Shown here one piece after another: positions 1-6,311 of a DNA stretch of 8,381 nucleotides; within the stretch, counting starts at the first letter, position 1; every line of letters starts with the position of its first letter. The notes beneath the pieces are model-generated. The model made no database searches. It was given only the letters and a program-made list of their open reading frames with translations, and was not told the DNA's origin. This DNA is from Betaproteobacteria bacterium (lineage in GTDB: Bacteria > Pseudomonadota > Gammaproteobacteria > Burkholderiales > Casimicrobiaceae), in assembly GCA_005888865.1 (NCBI GenBank), contig VBCL01000038.1, positions 11,510 to 19,890 of the forward strand, read 5' to 3'. The position numbers and the translations under genes were made by a program.

Positions 1-1
1 A

Positions 2-364
2 GAGAGCCTCCCGGCGGTCGGTCAGGGTGCGCTGGCGCTGGAATGCCGATCCGACCGTCCCGACGTCATTGCCGCGCTCGCACCTCTCGCCGACGCCGAT
101 ACGACGCTCGCGACCGCCGCCGAGCGCGCCTTCGGGCACAAGCTCGCGGGGAGCTGCCGCACGCCGCTTGCCGCGTACGCCATCCGCCGCGGATCCGAGC
201 TGTGGCTCCGGGGACTGGTCGCCAGCCGCGACGGCCGCGCGGTGCTGCGCGGCGACCGTGCCGCAGTCGTTGCGACCGGACGTGAAGCCGTAGTCCTCGG
301 TGAAGCGCTCGGTGCCGAGCTTGCCGCGCGCGGCGCAGCCGCGATTCTCGCGGCAGCGTCATGA
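2..364 (+). CDS. hemC: Hydroxymethylbilane synthase (porphobilinogen deaminase), C-terminal part
   Basis: This is the 3' end of hemC, cut by the left window edge; 120 codons and a TGA stop are present. HemC is cytoplasmic and polymerises four porphobilinogen molecules into hydroxymethylbilane, the step before HemD. The fragment opens with LPAVGQGALALECR, the conserved stretch leading into domain 3 of the family. About 50 residues in comes GSCRTPLAAYA, in which the cysteine (codon at 155-157) corresponds to the residue that holds the dipyrromethane cofactor. The rest is the small C-terminal domain, ending in an alanine-rich helix. The TGA at 362-364 overlaps the hemD ATG at 361-363 (ATGA), so the two genes are almost certainly co-transcribed and translationally coupled. 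Family identity is firm; the N-terminal two domains, including the catalytic aspartate, lie outside the window. Confidence 0.96.
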   Translation, partial: ESLPAVGQGALALECRSDRPDVIAALAPLADADTTLATAAERAFGHKLAGSCRTPLAAYAIRRGSELWLRGLVASRDGRAVLRGDRAAVVATGREAVVLGEALGAELAARGAAAILAAAS

Positions 365-2073
365 ACGGTCCGCTGCGTGGTGCGGGCATCGTCATCACTC
401 GCCCCGCGCGGCAGGCGGCAGGGCTGGCGCGCGAGATCGCGGCACTGGGCGGAGATCCGCTGATCTTTCCCGCGATCGTGATCCTGCCGCCGGAAGATGA
501 AGCGGCGCTGCGCGCCGCGCAGCGGGAGCTTGCCCGCTACGACATCGCGATTTTCGTGAGCGCGAATGCGGTCGAGTACGGCGTCGGCGATCCGGCGGCG
601 TGGCCGGCGAACATTCTCACGCTTGCTCCGGGACCGGGGACCGCGGCCGCGCTGGCGCATCTCGGCATCGCCAACGTGCGCATCCCGACGACGAGCATGG
701 ACAGCGAGGGCCTGCTCGCCCTGCCCGAGCTCGCCGCGGTCGCCAACAAACGCGTGGTCATCTTCCGCGGCGATACCGGCCGCGAATTGTTGAAGAGCGC
801 CCTCGAAGCCGGCGGCGCGAGTGTCACGCAGATCGAGTGCTATCGCCGCGCCGCTCCGGAAAGCGGTGCTGCGGGCCTGCTCGAGGCGTGGCGCGAGAAG
901 CGCATCGATGCGGTGACGCTGACCTCGTCCGAGGGTCTCGATAACCTCTGGGCGATTCTCGACCGCGAGGGGAAGGACTATCTCGCAGCGACGCCGACGT
1001 TCGTCCCACACCCGCGCATTGCAGAGCACGCACGCGGGTTCGGCCTGGACGACGTGATCGTCACGCCGCCCGCCGACGCCGGCCTGCTCGCATCGTTGCT
1101 AGAATACTTCGCCACCCATCCTCCGATCATGCAACCCGACATCCTCGTCACCGCACCGCTGCCGCCTTTTCTCTACGAACCGCTGAAGGCGGACTATCGC
1201 TGTCACGACTATTATCAGTCGAGCCACAAGCCGGGGCTGCTCGCTGCCGAAGGCGCGCGCGTCCGCGGCCTGGTGCAAGGGGGCGGCACGCTGACGCCGA
1301 CCGAATTGCTCGACAAATTACCGAAGCTCGAGATCATCTCGGTGTTCGGCGTCGGCTACGACGGCGTGCCGGTCGCGTATTGCAAGGAACGCGGCCTCAA
1401 GGTGACCAATACCCCCGACGTGCTCACCGACGACGTCGCCGATGTCGCGCTCGGCCTCATTCTCATGACCGGCCGCGGCTTCGTGCGTCTGAATCGTTTC
1501 GTTCAGGCCGGAGAGTGGGAGAAGCGCGGGCCGGAGCTCACCACCAAGCTCGGCGGGAGGAAGGTCGGCGTGCTGGGGTTGGGGCGAATCGGCAAGGCGA
1601 TCGCGCAGCGCGTCGCGGCAATGGGCATGAAGGTCGCCTACACCGGGCGCAAGCCGCAGGACGTCCCTTACGAATACATGTCGGATCTCAGGTCGCTCGC
1701 GGCGGCCGTCGATTTCCTGGTCGTGGCGTGCCCCGGCGGGCCGGCGACGAAGAACATCGTCGACTCCGGCGTGCTCGCGGCGCTCGGGAAGAAGGGAACA
1801 CTCATCAACATCGCCCGCGGCTCTATCGTGGACGAGACGGCGCTGGTGACCGCACTCAAAGCGGGCTCGATCAAGGGCGCCGGGCTCGATGTGTTCGCCG
1901 ACGAGCCGCATATCCCGGCCGAGCTCCTGGCGATGGATAACGTGGTGCTCCTTCCGCACGTCGGCAGCGCGACGCGCGAGACGCGGCAGGCGATGGGCGA
2001 TCTGTGCAAGGCCAACCTCGACGCGTACTTCGGCGGCAAGGGCGTGCTGACGCTCATTCCGGAGCTGCGGTAG
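361..2073 (+). CDS. hemD: Uroporphyrinogen-III synthase fused in frame to a D-2-hydroxyacid dehydrogenase
   Basis: One uninterrupted 570-codon frame. Residues 1 to about 252 are HemD, which cyclises hydroxymethylbilane with inversion of ring D to give uroporphyrinogen III. Recognisable stretches are VSANAV (66-71), FRGDTGRELL (135-144), ECYRRAAP (159-166), the TSSEGL segment (188-193) and the C-terminal PHPRIAEHARGFGLDDVIVT (216-235). The length and the ending LLASLLEYF match a complete HemD. Instead of a stop, four to seven linker residues (ATHPPI) lead to Met257 and a full 314-residue dehydrogenase (see the entry at 1129). The start at 361 is fixed by the ATGA overlap with hemC. HemD fusions are known, but mostly to other tetrapyrrole enzymes; I know of no established HemD-hydroxyacid dehydrogenase fusion. 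It may be a real bifunctional protein, or a lost stop codon with a separate internal start. Both halves appear intact. Confidence is high for the frame and the domains, moderate for a fused product. Confidence 0.8.
   Translation: MNGPLRGAGIVITRPARQAAGLAREIAALGGDPLIFPAIVILPPEDEAALRAAQRELARYDIAIFVSANAVEYGVGDPAAWPANILTLAPGPGTAAALAHLGIANVRIPTTSMDSEGLLALPELAAVANKRVVIFRGDTGRELLKSALEAGGASVTQIECYRRAAPESGAAGLLEAWREKRIDAVTLTSSEGLDNLWAILDREGKDYLAATPTFVPHPRIAEHARGFGLDDVIVTPPADAGLLASLLEYFATHPPIMQPDILVTAPLPPFLYEPLKADYRCHDYYQSSHKPGLLAAEGARVRGLVQGGGTLTPTELLDKLPKLEIISVFGVGYDGVPVAYCKERGLKVTNTPDVLTDDVADVALGLILMTGRGFVRLNRFVQAGEWEKRGPELTTKLGGRKVGVLGLGRIGKAIAQRVAAMGMKVAYTGRKPQDVPYEYMSDLRSLAAAVDFLVVACPGGPATKNIVDSGVLAALGKKGTLINIARGSIVDETALVTALKAGSIKGAGLDVFADEPHIPAELLAMDNVVLLPHVGSATRETRQAMGDLCKANLDAYFGGKGVLTLIPELR
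1097..1105 (+). promoter_or_regulatory. Extended -10 promoter motif at the end of the hemD part
   Basis: TGC followed by TAGAAT (1100-1105) matches the sigma70 extended -10 consensus TGnTATAAT in five of six hexamer positions. It lies in the codons for LLEYF of HemD. Transcription would start near 1112, about 17 bases before the ATG at 1129, leaving a very short leader. No good -35 hexamer is seen 16-18 bases upstream, as is tolerated for extended -10 promoters. The nearly identical TGCTACAAT stands upstream of hemX. It is visible by eye only, and a chance match is possible. Confidence 0.42.
1129..2073 (+). CDS. Glyoxylate/hydroxypyruvate reductase-type D-2-hydroxyacid dehydrogenase module (possible independent start)
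   Basis: This is the second half of the fused frame, annotated from Met257 of the fusion because MQPDILVTAPLPPFL looks like a natural N-terminus and the 314 residues equal a whole family member. Numbered from that Met, the Rossmann nucleotide-binding motif GLGRIG is at 150-155. The catalytic triad is complete: Arg230 in NIARGSIVDE, Glu259 in FADEP and His277 in LPHVGSAT. After the second strand of the nucleotide fold comes TGRK (172-175); a basic residue there usually favours NADPH over NADH. The expected reaction is reduction of glyoxylate or hydroxypyruvate to glycolate or D-glycerate in the cytoplasm; the exact substrate is inferred. No Shine-Dalgarno sequence precedes 1129, but an extended -10 motif lies 24 bases upstream. 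The TAG stop (2071-2073) falls inside the first copy of the downstream repeat. Whether this is made alone, fused to HemD, or both cannot be told from sequence. Confidence 0.65.
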   Translation: MQPDILVTAPLPPFLYEPLKADYRCHDYYQSSHKPGLLAAEGARVRGLVQGGGTLTPTELLDKLPKLEIISVFGVGYDGVPVAYCKERGLKVTNTPDVLTDDVADVALGLILMTGRGFVRLNRFVQAGEWEKRGPELTTKLGGRKVGVLGLGRIGKAIAQRVAAMGMKVAYTGRKPQDVPYEYMSDLRSLAAAVDFLVVACPGGPATKNIVDSGVLAALGKKGTLINIARGSIVDETALVTALKAGSIKGAGLDVFADEPHIPAELLAMDNVVLLPHVGSATRETRQAMGDLCKANLDAYFGGKGVLTLIPELR

Positions 2074-2232
2074 GCCGCTCGCGACTCCGGGTAGGCCGCT
2101 CGCGGGCCCCGGGAGTGCTCGGCACCCCACTCGCTTCCGCGGCGCTCCACTCGCGGCTCCGGTAGGCCGCTCGCGGACCCCGCGGGTGCTCGGCACCCCA
2201 CTCGCTTCCGCGGGGCTCCACTCGCGGCTCCG
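2070..2232 (+). repeat. GC-rich tandem repeat, two 71-bp units plus a short remnant
   Basis: Two adjacent units, 2091-2161 and 2162-2232, match at 67 of 71 positions. A 20-bp remnant at 2070-2089 has the unit's start (gtaggccgctcgcg) joined to its end (ctccg), as expected from a deletion between two internal ctcgcg copies. A third start (ggta) follows at 2233. Within each unit a shorter core, CRCTCGC, recurs three times, so the unit itself looks built from smaller repeats. Several stems are possible, for example gggtgc/gcaccc with a tcg loop at 2184-2198 and ccgcg/cgcgg pairs. No T-run follows, so it is not a classical terminator, but it fills the gap between two convergent transcription units and could limit read-through. 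The reductase TAG stop is part of the remnant. No coding frame seems meaningful here. Confidence 0.85.
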
Positions 2233-2266
2233 GGTAAAGACGCGAGTCAGGGCGAACGGGTGTACC

Positions 2267-3169
2267 TCAACGCCGCTGTGGCCACATCACCGCCGCCAAC
2301 GACATGAGCACGAGCGCGAGCGCCAGGAACTCGCTCACGCCCGGTCGCTCACCGAGGAAGACCATGCTCGACAGAACGCCGACCACCGGCACTGGCAGCG
2401 AGGAAAGCGAGCTGACCGCCACCGGCAGCGTGCGCGCCATTCGGAACCACGCCCAGTTCGCCAGCGCTCCGGAAATGAAGATGTTGTAGACGATCGCGAA
2501 CCACCCGGTCCCCGACATGGTCGCGAGCGAAGCGAGCGGGTGCGGGTCGAGCGCGGGGGCGGCGAGCACGACCGGAATCCAGCCGAGCAGCATCAGCCAT
2601 CCAGTTAGCGTGCTCTGAGGCAGCGGCGGTGCCCAACGTCGCAGCAGGACGGTGCCGAAGCCCCACGCGACCGCGGCGCCGACGATGAGCAGCGTTCCGA
2701 TCGGCGCTCGGCGCACGTTCGCCACCTCCTCGCCCAGCAGCACCGCCAGACCGCTTATTCCGAGGACAAGCCCGACCACCTTTCGGCCCGAGAGCGGTTC
2801 GTGCAGCAGCCAGAGCGAGAAGAGGAAGCTCCAGATCGGCAGGGTATAGGCAATGATCGCCGAGCGGCCGGCGGGCATCTGCTGCACACCGAACACGATC
2901 AGCACGTTCCAGGCGGTGATGTTGAACAGGGCCAGCGCCACGACGCGGCCCCACCACCGACGCGGAATGCGAATCGAATCGCCGGAGAGCCTGGAGATCA
3001 GCAGCAAGCCGAGCCCCGCAAACGGCAGAGTCGATGCGCGAAACGTCAGCGGCGCAAACGCGGTGACGCCGAGCTTCAGCACCGGCCAGTTGCAGCCCCA
3101 GGCCAGCGTCAGGATGGCAACCAGCAGCAGGCTCGACGCCGGTGCCGTCGTCGCCGCGCGGGCGCTCAT
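2267..3169 (-). CDS. EamA/DMT-superfamily transporter
   Basis: A 300-residue integral membrane protein of the drug/metabolite transporter type, expected in the inner membrane exporting or importing a small metabolite; the substrate cannot be read from the sequence. It shows about ten hydrophobic segments, roughly at 13-33, 38-58, 74-94, 101-121, 129-147, 158-178, 188-206, 219-240, 247-270 and 279-296, forming the two EamA repeats. The first repeat ends with YTLPIWSFLFSLWLLHEPL (108-126) and the second with the matching LPVPVVGVLSSMVFLGERP (258-276). Both carry the Glu-Pro or Glu-Arg-Pro turn typical of the family, and the length is normal. The ATG at 3169-3167 overlaps the TGA of the upstream helix-hairpin-helix gene (ATGA), which decides the start over a more distal ATG at 3241 that would add a non-hydrophobic Arg-rich tail. 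It runs convergently towards the fused hemD frame. Confidence 0.9.
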   Translation of the reverse strand: MSARAATTAPASSLLLVAILTLAWGCNWPVLKLGVTAFAPLTFRASTLPFAGLGLLLISRLSGDSIRIPRRWWGRVVALALFNITAWNVLIVFGVQQMPAGRSAIIAYTLPIWSFLFSLWLLHEPLSGRKVVGLVLGISGLAVLLGEEVANVRRAPIGTLLIVGAAVAWGFGTVLLRRWAPPLPQSTLTGWLMLLGWIPVVLAAPALDPHPLASLATMSGTGWFAIVYNIFISGALANWAWFRMARTLPVAVSSLSSLPVPVVGVLSSMVFLGERPGVSEFLALALVLMSLAAVMWPQRR

Positions 3170-3810
3170 CCGCGCGCGCGGAGGTCGGGCACGCCTTGTC
3201 CGTATTTCGACTCGTGCAGCGCGCGTGCCTGCGTGACCCACTGATCGCGCTGGATGCGTCCGGGGAACTCCGGCAACTTGGCGTCGAACTCGGCGATATC
3301 GCGTTCGGTCCAGCGCGCGATCTGCCTGAACGTCGTCACGCCCAGATTGTGCAGCATGCGCTCGAGCACCGGCCCGACGCCGACGATGAGCTTCAGGTCG
3401 TCGGGCTCGCCGACGCCCGCGAGAATGGGCGGTGGCGCATTGGTCTCGATGTCGATCACCAGCTGGCGATAGCGCGCGGTTTCGCTGCGTGCGTCGGCGA
3501 GCTCGCCGAACATGCGCTCGCGCTCGCGGGAAAGTTCGCTCCGGTGTCCGAGCGCAGCGTCACGCGCGGCGAGCCCATTGCGCAGCATCGCGGCTTCGGC
3601 GTCGCGGCTGCGGACGAGTCGGGCTTTTTCCGAACCGAACGCATCATCGATGCGCGGGGCGCTCGGCGCCGCAGTCGCCGCGGCCGGCGGAGACGCAACG
3701 GACGGCGCGGGCGGCGGAGCGAGGCCCCCGGCGGGACGCTGTCGCACGCCGACGTAATAGCCGGCGATTGCGGCAAGCGCGATGACGATGATGAGAGAAA
3801 CGATGATCAT
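3166..3810 (-). CDS. Membrane-anchored helix-hairpin-helix domain protein
   Basis: A 214-residue protein. Residues 2-21 form one strongly hydrophobic segment ending in GYYVGVRQR, an N-terminal membrane anchor. Residues 24-57 are a Pro/Ala linker. Residues about 58-122 are rich in Glu, Arg and Ala and likely helical or coiled coil. Residues about 136-204 form the compact C-terminal domain, DDLKLIVGVGP (137-147) followed by LGVTTFRQIARWT and FPGRIQRDQWVTQARAL. This resembles the helix-hairpin-helix domain described as 'predicted flap endonuclease-1-like 5' DNA nuclease' (COG3743 type), also found at the end of some respiratory-chain and ribosomal protein homologues. The domain suggests DNA or nucleic-acid contact, but I see no catalytic metal site, so nuclease activity is not claimed. 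The start at 3810 is preferred over an ATG at 3864, because that ATG overlaps a -10-like TACAAT and would put 18 polar residues before the anchor. It is coupled to the transporter gene by ATGA. Confidence 0.8.
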   Translation of the reverse strand: MIIVSLIIVIALAAIAGYYVGVRQRPAGGLAPPPAPSVASPPAAATAAPSAPRIDDAFGSEKARLVRSRDAEAAMLRNGLAARDAALGHRSELSRERERMFGELADARSETARYRQLVIDIETNAPPPILAGVGEPDDLKLIVGVGPVLERMLHNLGVTTFRQIARWTERDIAEFDAKLPEFPGRIQRDQWVTQARALHESKYGQGVPDLRARG

Positions 3811-3862
3811 GGTGCGGGCCGGCGGGTATTGCGCAGCGCCTCCCCGTGCGCCGCGCTCGGGC

Positions 3863-3868
3863 ATTGTA
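3863..3868 (-). promoter_or_regulatory. Candidate -10 box for the helix-hairpin-helix gene
   Basis: On the minus strand TACAAT occupies 3868-3863, which would start transcription near 3856 and leave a leader of about 46 bases before the ATG at 3810. No TTGACA-like -35 is evident at 16-18 bases and no TG extension is present, so support is limited to the hexamer and its position in the divergent gap. Confidence 0.3.
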
Positions 3869-3933
3869 CCGAGTCCGTCGAAGAAGCGGTTACTCCCCTC
3901 TCGTTCGCAGTCACAAAGGCGCATACGCGATCC

Positions 3934-3942
3934 TGCTACAAT
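3934..3942 (+). promoter_or_regulatory. Extended -10 promoter upstream of hemX
   Basis: TGC plus TACAAT (3937-3942) is a strong extended -10 match. The predicted start is near 3949, about 47 bases before the hemX ATG. The -35 region is weak (tcacaa around 3911-3916, spacing about 20). This promoter would be needed because hemXY is separated from hemCD by genes on the opposite strand. No binding site for a known regulator is recognised in the leader. Confidence 0.55.
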
Positions 3943-3995
3943 CGACTCGATCGCGGTCTTCCGCGTACGTGTTACTCGCCCGCATTCTCCCATCC

Positions 3996-5051
3996 ATGCC
4001 GGATCCCCAGGACGAAGCTCGCTCGCCGTCGGCGGTCGTGCCGGCCCCGGAGGGCGAGCCTGCGCCTCCGCGGCGGTGGCTGCGAGTTGTGCTTCCCGCC
4101 GTGCTGGCGGTCGCGATCGCCGCGGCATGGATCGATGCACGCAACCGCGACCACCAGCTGCGCCTGGAAGTCGCGCAACACCTCGCCCAGGTCGAGACGA
4201 CCAGCAAGCTGACGCAGGAGACCGTGAAGGCGGCGCAGGACAGCTTGCGCGACGCGCAGGCCAAGATCGCGCTCCTCGAAAACCGCCTCGGCGAGTCGCA
4301 AACGCAGCAGGCCGCGCTCGAGGCGCTGTATCGCGAGCTCGCGCCGTCGCGCGACGAATGGGCGCTGACCGAGGTCGAGCAGGTGCTGCTCCTCGCGAGC
4401 CAGCAGTTGCAGCTTGCCGGCAACGTGTCGGGCGCGCTCGCCGCGCTACAGGTCGCCGATGCCAAGCTGCAGCGTCTCGACCGGCCGCAGTTCGTTCCAT
4501 TGCGACGTGCGATCGGGCGCGACATGGATCGGCTGAAGGCGGTGCCCTTCGTCGATGTGCCCGGACTGTCGTTGCGGCTCGACCAGGCGATCGCGGCGGT
4601 CGACGCGCTGCCCCTCGCGCTCGAGGAGAGGCTGCCGGCGCCTGGGCCGAGCGCGCCGCCCCAGGACGAATCGACGTGGCGCCGATTCCTGCGCGAAGCG
4701 TGGCAGGATCTGCGACAGCTCGTACGTATCGAGAATCTCGATCGGCCGGAAGCGCCGCTGCTGACGCCGCCGCAGCAATTCTTTTTACGCGAGAATCTGA
4801 AGCTGCGGCTGCTCGCGGCGCGGTTCGATCTGCTGTTTCGCGATCAGGCGAACTTTCGTTCCGATCTGGCGGCGGGCGACGTCTGGCTGAAGAAATATTT
4901 CGATACTCGCTCCAAGCCGGTCCAGTCGCTGCAGACGCTGCTCAAGGAACTGCGGGCGACCGAGATGAGCATCGAATTGCCCGGACTCGCCGGCAGCCTC
5001 GACGCCGTCCGCGTGCTGCAGCTCCAGCGCGAGAAGCGCAGCGCTCGCTAA
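3996..5051 (+). CDS. hemX: HemX family protein, heme-operon inner-membrane protein
   Basis: A 351-residue protein of the HemX family, often annotated as uroporphyrinogen-III C-methyltransferase although HemX itself lacks the methylase fold. It is a bitopic inner-membrane protein: a Pro/Ala/Glu-rich cytoplasmic tail (1-27), one membrane segment at about 28-46 (WLRVVLPAVLAVAIAAAW), then a long periplasmic part. Residues 50-112 form a heptad-like coiled coil. The family core follows, with EWALTEVEQVLLLASQQLQL (120-139) and, near the C-terminus, FFLRENLKLRLLAARFDLL and VWLKKYFDTRS. The Met at 3996 was chosen because upstream codons are unlike the family and overlap the promoter. The TAA stop shares one base with the hemY ATG (TAATG), so the two are coupled. 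The precise biochemical role of HemX is not established; support of tetrapyrrole synthesis is inferred from constant linkage to hemCD and hemY. Confidence 0.93.
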   Translation: MPDPQDEARSPSAVVPAPEGEPAPPRRWLRVVLPAVLAVAIAAAWIDARNRDHQLRLEVAQHLAQVETTSKLTQETVKAAQDSLRDAQAKIALLENRLGESQTQQAALEALYRELAPSRDEWALTEVEQVLLLASQQLQLAGNVSGALAALQVADAKLQRLDRPQFVPLRRAIGRDMDRLKAVPFVDVPGLSLRLDQAIAAVDALPLALEERLPAPGPSAPPQDESTWRRFLREAWQDLRQLVRIENLDRPEAPLLTPPQQFFLRENLKLRLLAARFDLLFRDQANFRSDLAAGDVWLKKYFDTRSKPVQSLQTLLKELRATEMSIELPGLAGSLDAVRVLQLQREKRSAR

Positions 5052-6241
5052 TGCGCGTCCTGTTCTGGTTTCTTCTGCTTGCCATCGCTGCGGTGGTCGC
5101 CGCGCTGGCGGCGAAGCTCAACAACGGCTACGCCCTACTGGTCGCGCCGCCATACCGCATCGAGCTCTCGCTCAACCTCCTGATCATTCTCATCGTCGGC
5201 AGCTTCGTGTCTCTGTACCTTGGACTGCGAATCATCGTGCACACGGTCAGACTGCCGTCACAGGTGCGCGAATGGCGGCGGCAGATGAAGCAGGCGCGAT
5301 CACGTGCCAAGCTCGACGCCGCGACGATCGCGCTGCTCGAAGGACGCTACGGCAAGGCGCAACAGCAGGCCGACGAAGCGTTGGCGTTCCCGCGCGCATC
5401 CGGCGTCGCCGCATTGGTTGGCGCGCGTGCGGCGCTCGACGTGCGTCAGTACGCGGGCGCCGAAGAATTTCTCGCCCGACCGGAAGCGCAGGTGAGAAGC
5501 CTGTCGGTTCCACGGTTGACGCTTTCGGCGGAGATCGCGCTGGAGCGTGGCCAGCCACAGGAGGCTCTGCGGATACTCGAGTCTCTGAGGCGCGAAGCAG
5601 GCATGCACACCGCGGCATTGCGGCTGGAGCTCCGCGCGATGCAGGCCGCGGGCCGCTTCGCCGACATCCCGCCGCTGGTCGAGCAATTGATCAAGCGCGG
5701 CGTGTTCGACGCGGCGCAGGGCGAGCAGGTGAAGACCTCGGCGCAACGCGAGCATTTGCGCGCGCTCGCCACCGATGCCGCGGGTCTGCGCGATACGTGG
5801 AACCGCTTGCCCGACGCAACGCGGACCCAGCCCAAGGTCGCGCGCGCGGCGGCACAGAGCTTCCTGCAGCTCGGAGGCGACCGGGAAGCCGCCGATATCA
5901 TCGCCCGCAGCCTCGAGCGTGAATGGGATTCGGAGCTGGTCGAGCTGTACGGCGAATGCCGGCTGGGCGACGCGACCCGCCAGCTCGAGCAGGCGGAGCG
6001 CTGGCTCACGACCCACAATCGCGACGCCGCGCTGCTGCGGGTGCTCGGCACGCTCTGCGAGCGACAGCAGCTCTGGGGCAAGGCGCAGACGTATCTCGAA
6101 GCGAGCCTCGCGCTCGACAATCACTGGCGAACGCATCTTGCACTGGGCGAGATGCTTGGCCGGTTGGGACGAGGCGATGAAGCCAACGCGCACTTCGTCG
6201 CGGCGTTGAGACTGGCAACCGATGAGCTGAGGCGGCAGTGA
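5051..6241 (+). CDS. hemY: HemY, TPR-containing inner-membrane protein of heme biosynthesis
   Basis: A 396-residue protein of the proteobacterial HemY family (not the Bacillus coproporphyrinogen/protoporphyrinogen oxidase of the same name). The N-terminal HemY_N region has two membrane segments, at about 2-21 (VLFWFLLLAIAAVVAALAAK) and 38-60 (IELSLNLLIILIVGSFVSLY), followed by a basic stretch (QVREWRRQMKQARSRAK). Beyond residue 90 the protein is all-helical, with tetratricopeptide-like repeats: LLEGRYGKAQQQADEAL early on and LCERQQLWGKAQTYLEASLAL then LGEMLGRLGRGDEANAHF near the end. It probably acts as a membrane scaffold for late porphyrin intermediates; this is a family-level inference. 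The start overlaps hemX by one base. No terminator with a T-run follows; the next gene is convergent, beginning 70 bases later. Confidence 0.94.
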   Translation: MRVLFWFLLLAIAAVVAALAAKLNNGYALLVAPPYRIELSLNLLIILIVGSFVSLYLGLRIIVHTVRLPSQVREWRRQMKQARSRAKLDAATIALLEGRYGKAQQQADEALAFPRASGVAALVGARAALDVRQYAGAEEFLARPEAQVRSLSVPRLTLSAEIALERGQPQEALRILESLRREAGMHTAALRLELRAMQAAGRFADIPPLVEQLIKRGVFDAAQGEQVKTSAQREHLRALATDAAGLRDTWNRLPDATRTQPKVARAAAQSFLQLGGDREAADIIARSLEREWDSELVELYGECRLGDATRQLEQAERWLTTHNRDAALLRVLGTLCERQQLWGKAQTYLEASLALDNHWRTHLALGEMLGRLGRGDEANAHFVAALRLATDELRRQ

Positions 6242-6311
6242 AGCGCGATCGACGCGCCGTTGCCCAACGCGAGACTTATTCAGAGGTTCCGTAGCCGACA
6301 GAGGTTTCGAG
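6242..6311. other. Short convergent intergenic gap after hemY
   Basis: Seventy bases separate the ends of hemY and the membrane protein gene on the other strand. They hold a 5-bp perfect stem, GCGCG/CGCGC with an ATCGA loop (6243-6257), and two copies of CAGAGGTTYCG (starting near 6280 and 6299). No T-rich tail is present on either strand, so a rho-independent terminator cannot be supported; rho-dependent ending is possible. Confidence 0.3.

Noticed and set aside
22..1029. Minus-strand open frame of 335 codons opposite hemC/hemD
   Set aside because: Low-complexity Arg/Ala/Ser protein with no domain; the plus strand holds clear HemC and HemD.
1318..2196. Long minus-strand open frame opposite the reductase, running into the repeat
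   Set aside because: Composition is Arg/His-rich and without any recognisable domain; it mirrors a well-supported gene with catalytic motifs on the plus strand. Long antisense frames are expected in DNA this GC-rich.
2070..2232. Possible CRISPR array
   Set aside because: The units are directly adjacent with no unique spacers, only two full copies exist, and no cas gene is nearby.
3170..3241. Upstream ATG for the EamA transporter adding 24 residues
   Set aside because: The added residues are Arg-rich and overlap the end of the upstream gene; the ATGA junction at 3169 is the standard coupled start.
3811..4500. N-terminal extension of the helix-hairpin-helix protein on the minus strand
   Set aside because: The extension runs antisense across hemX, is Arg/Ala-rich, and would bury the membrane anchor in the middle of the protein; starts at 3810 or at most 3864 fit better.
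3782..5050. Plus-strand frame upstream of and continuous with HemY, which would extend HemY by 423 residues
   Set aside because: The extra part is Arg/Ala-rich translation of hemX in another frame. HemY begins naturally with MRVLFWFLLL at the TAATG junction.
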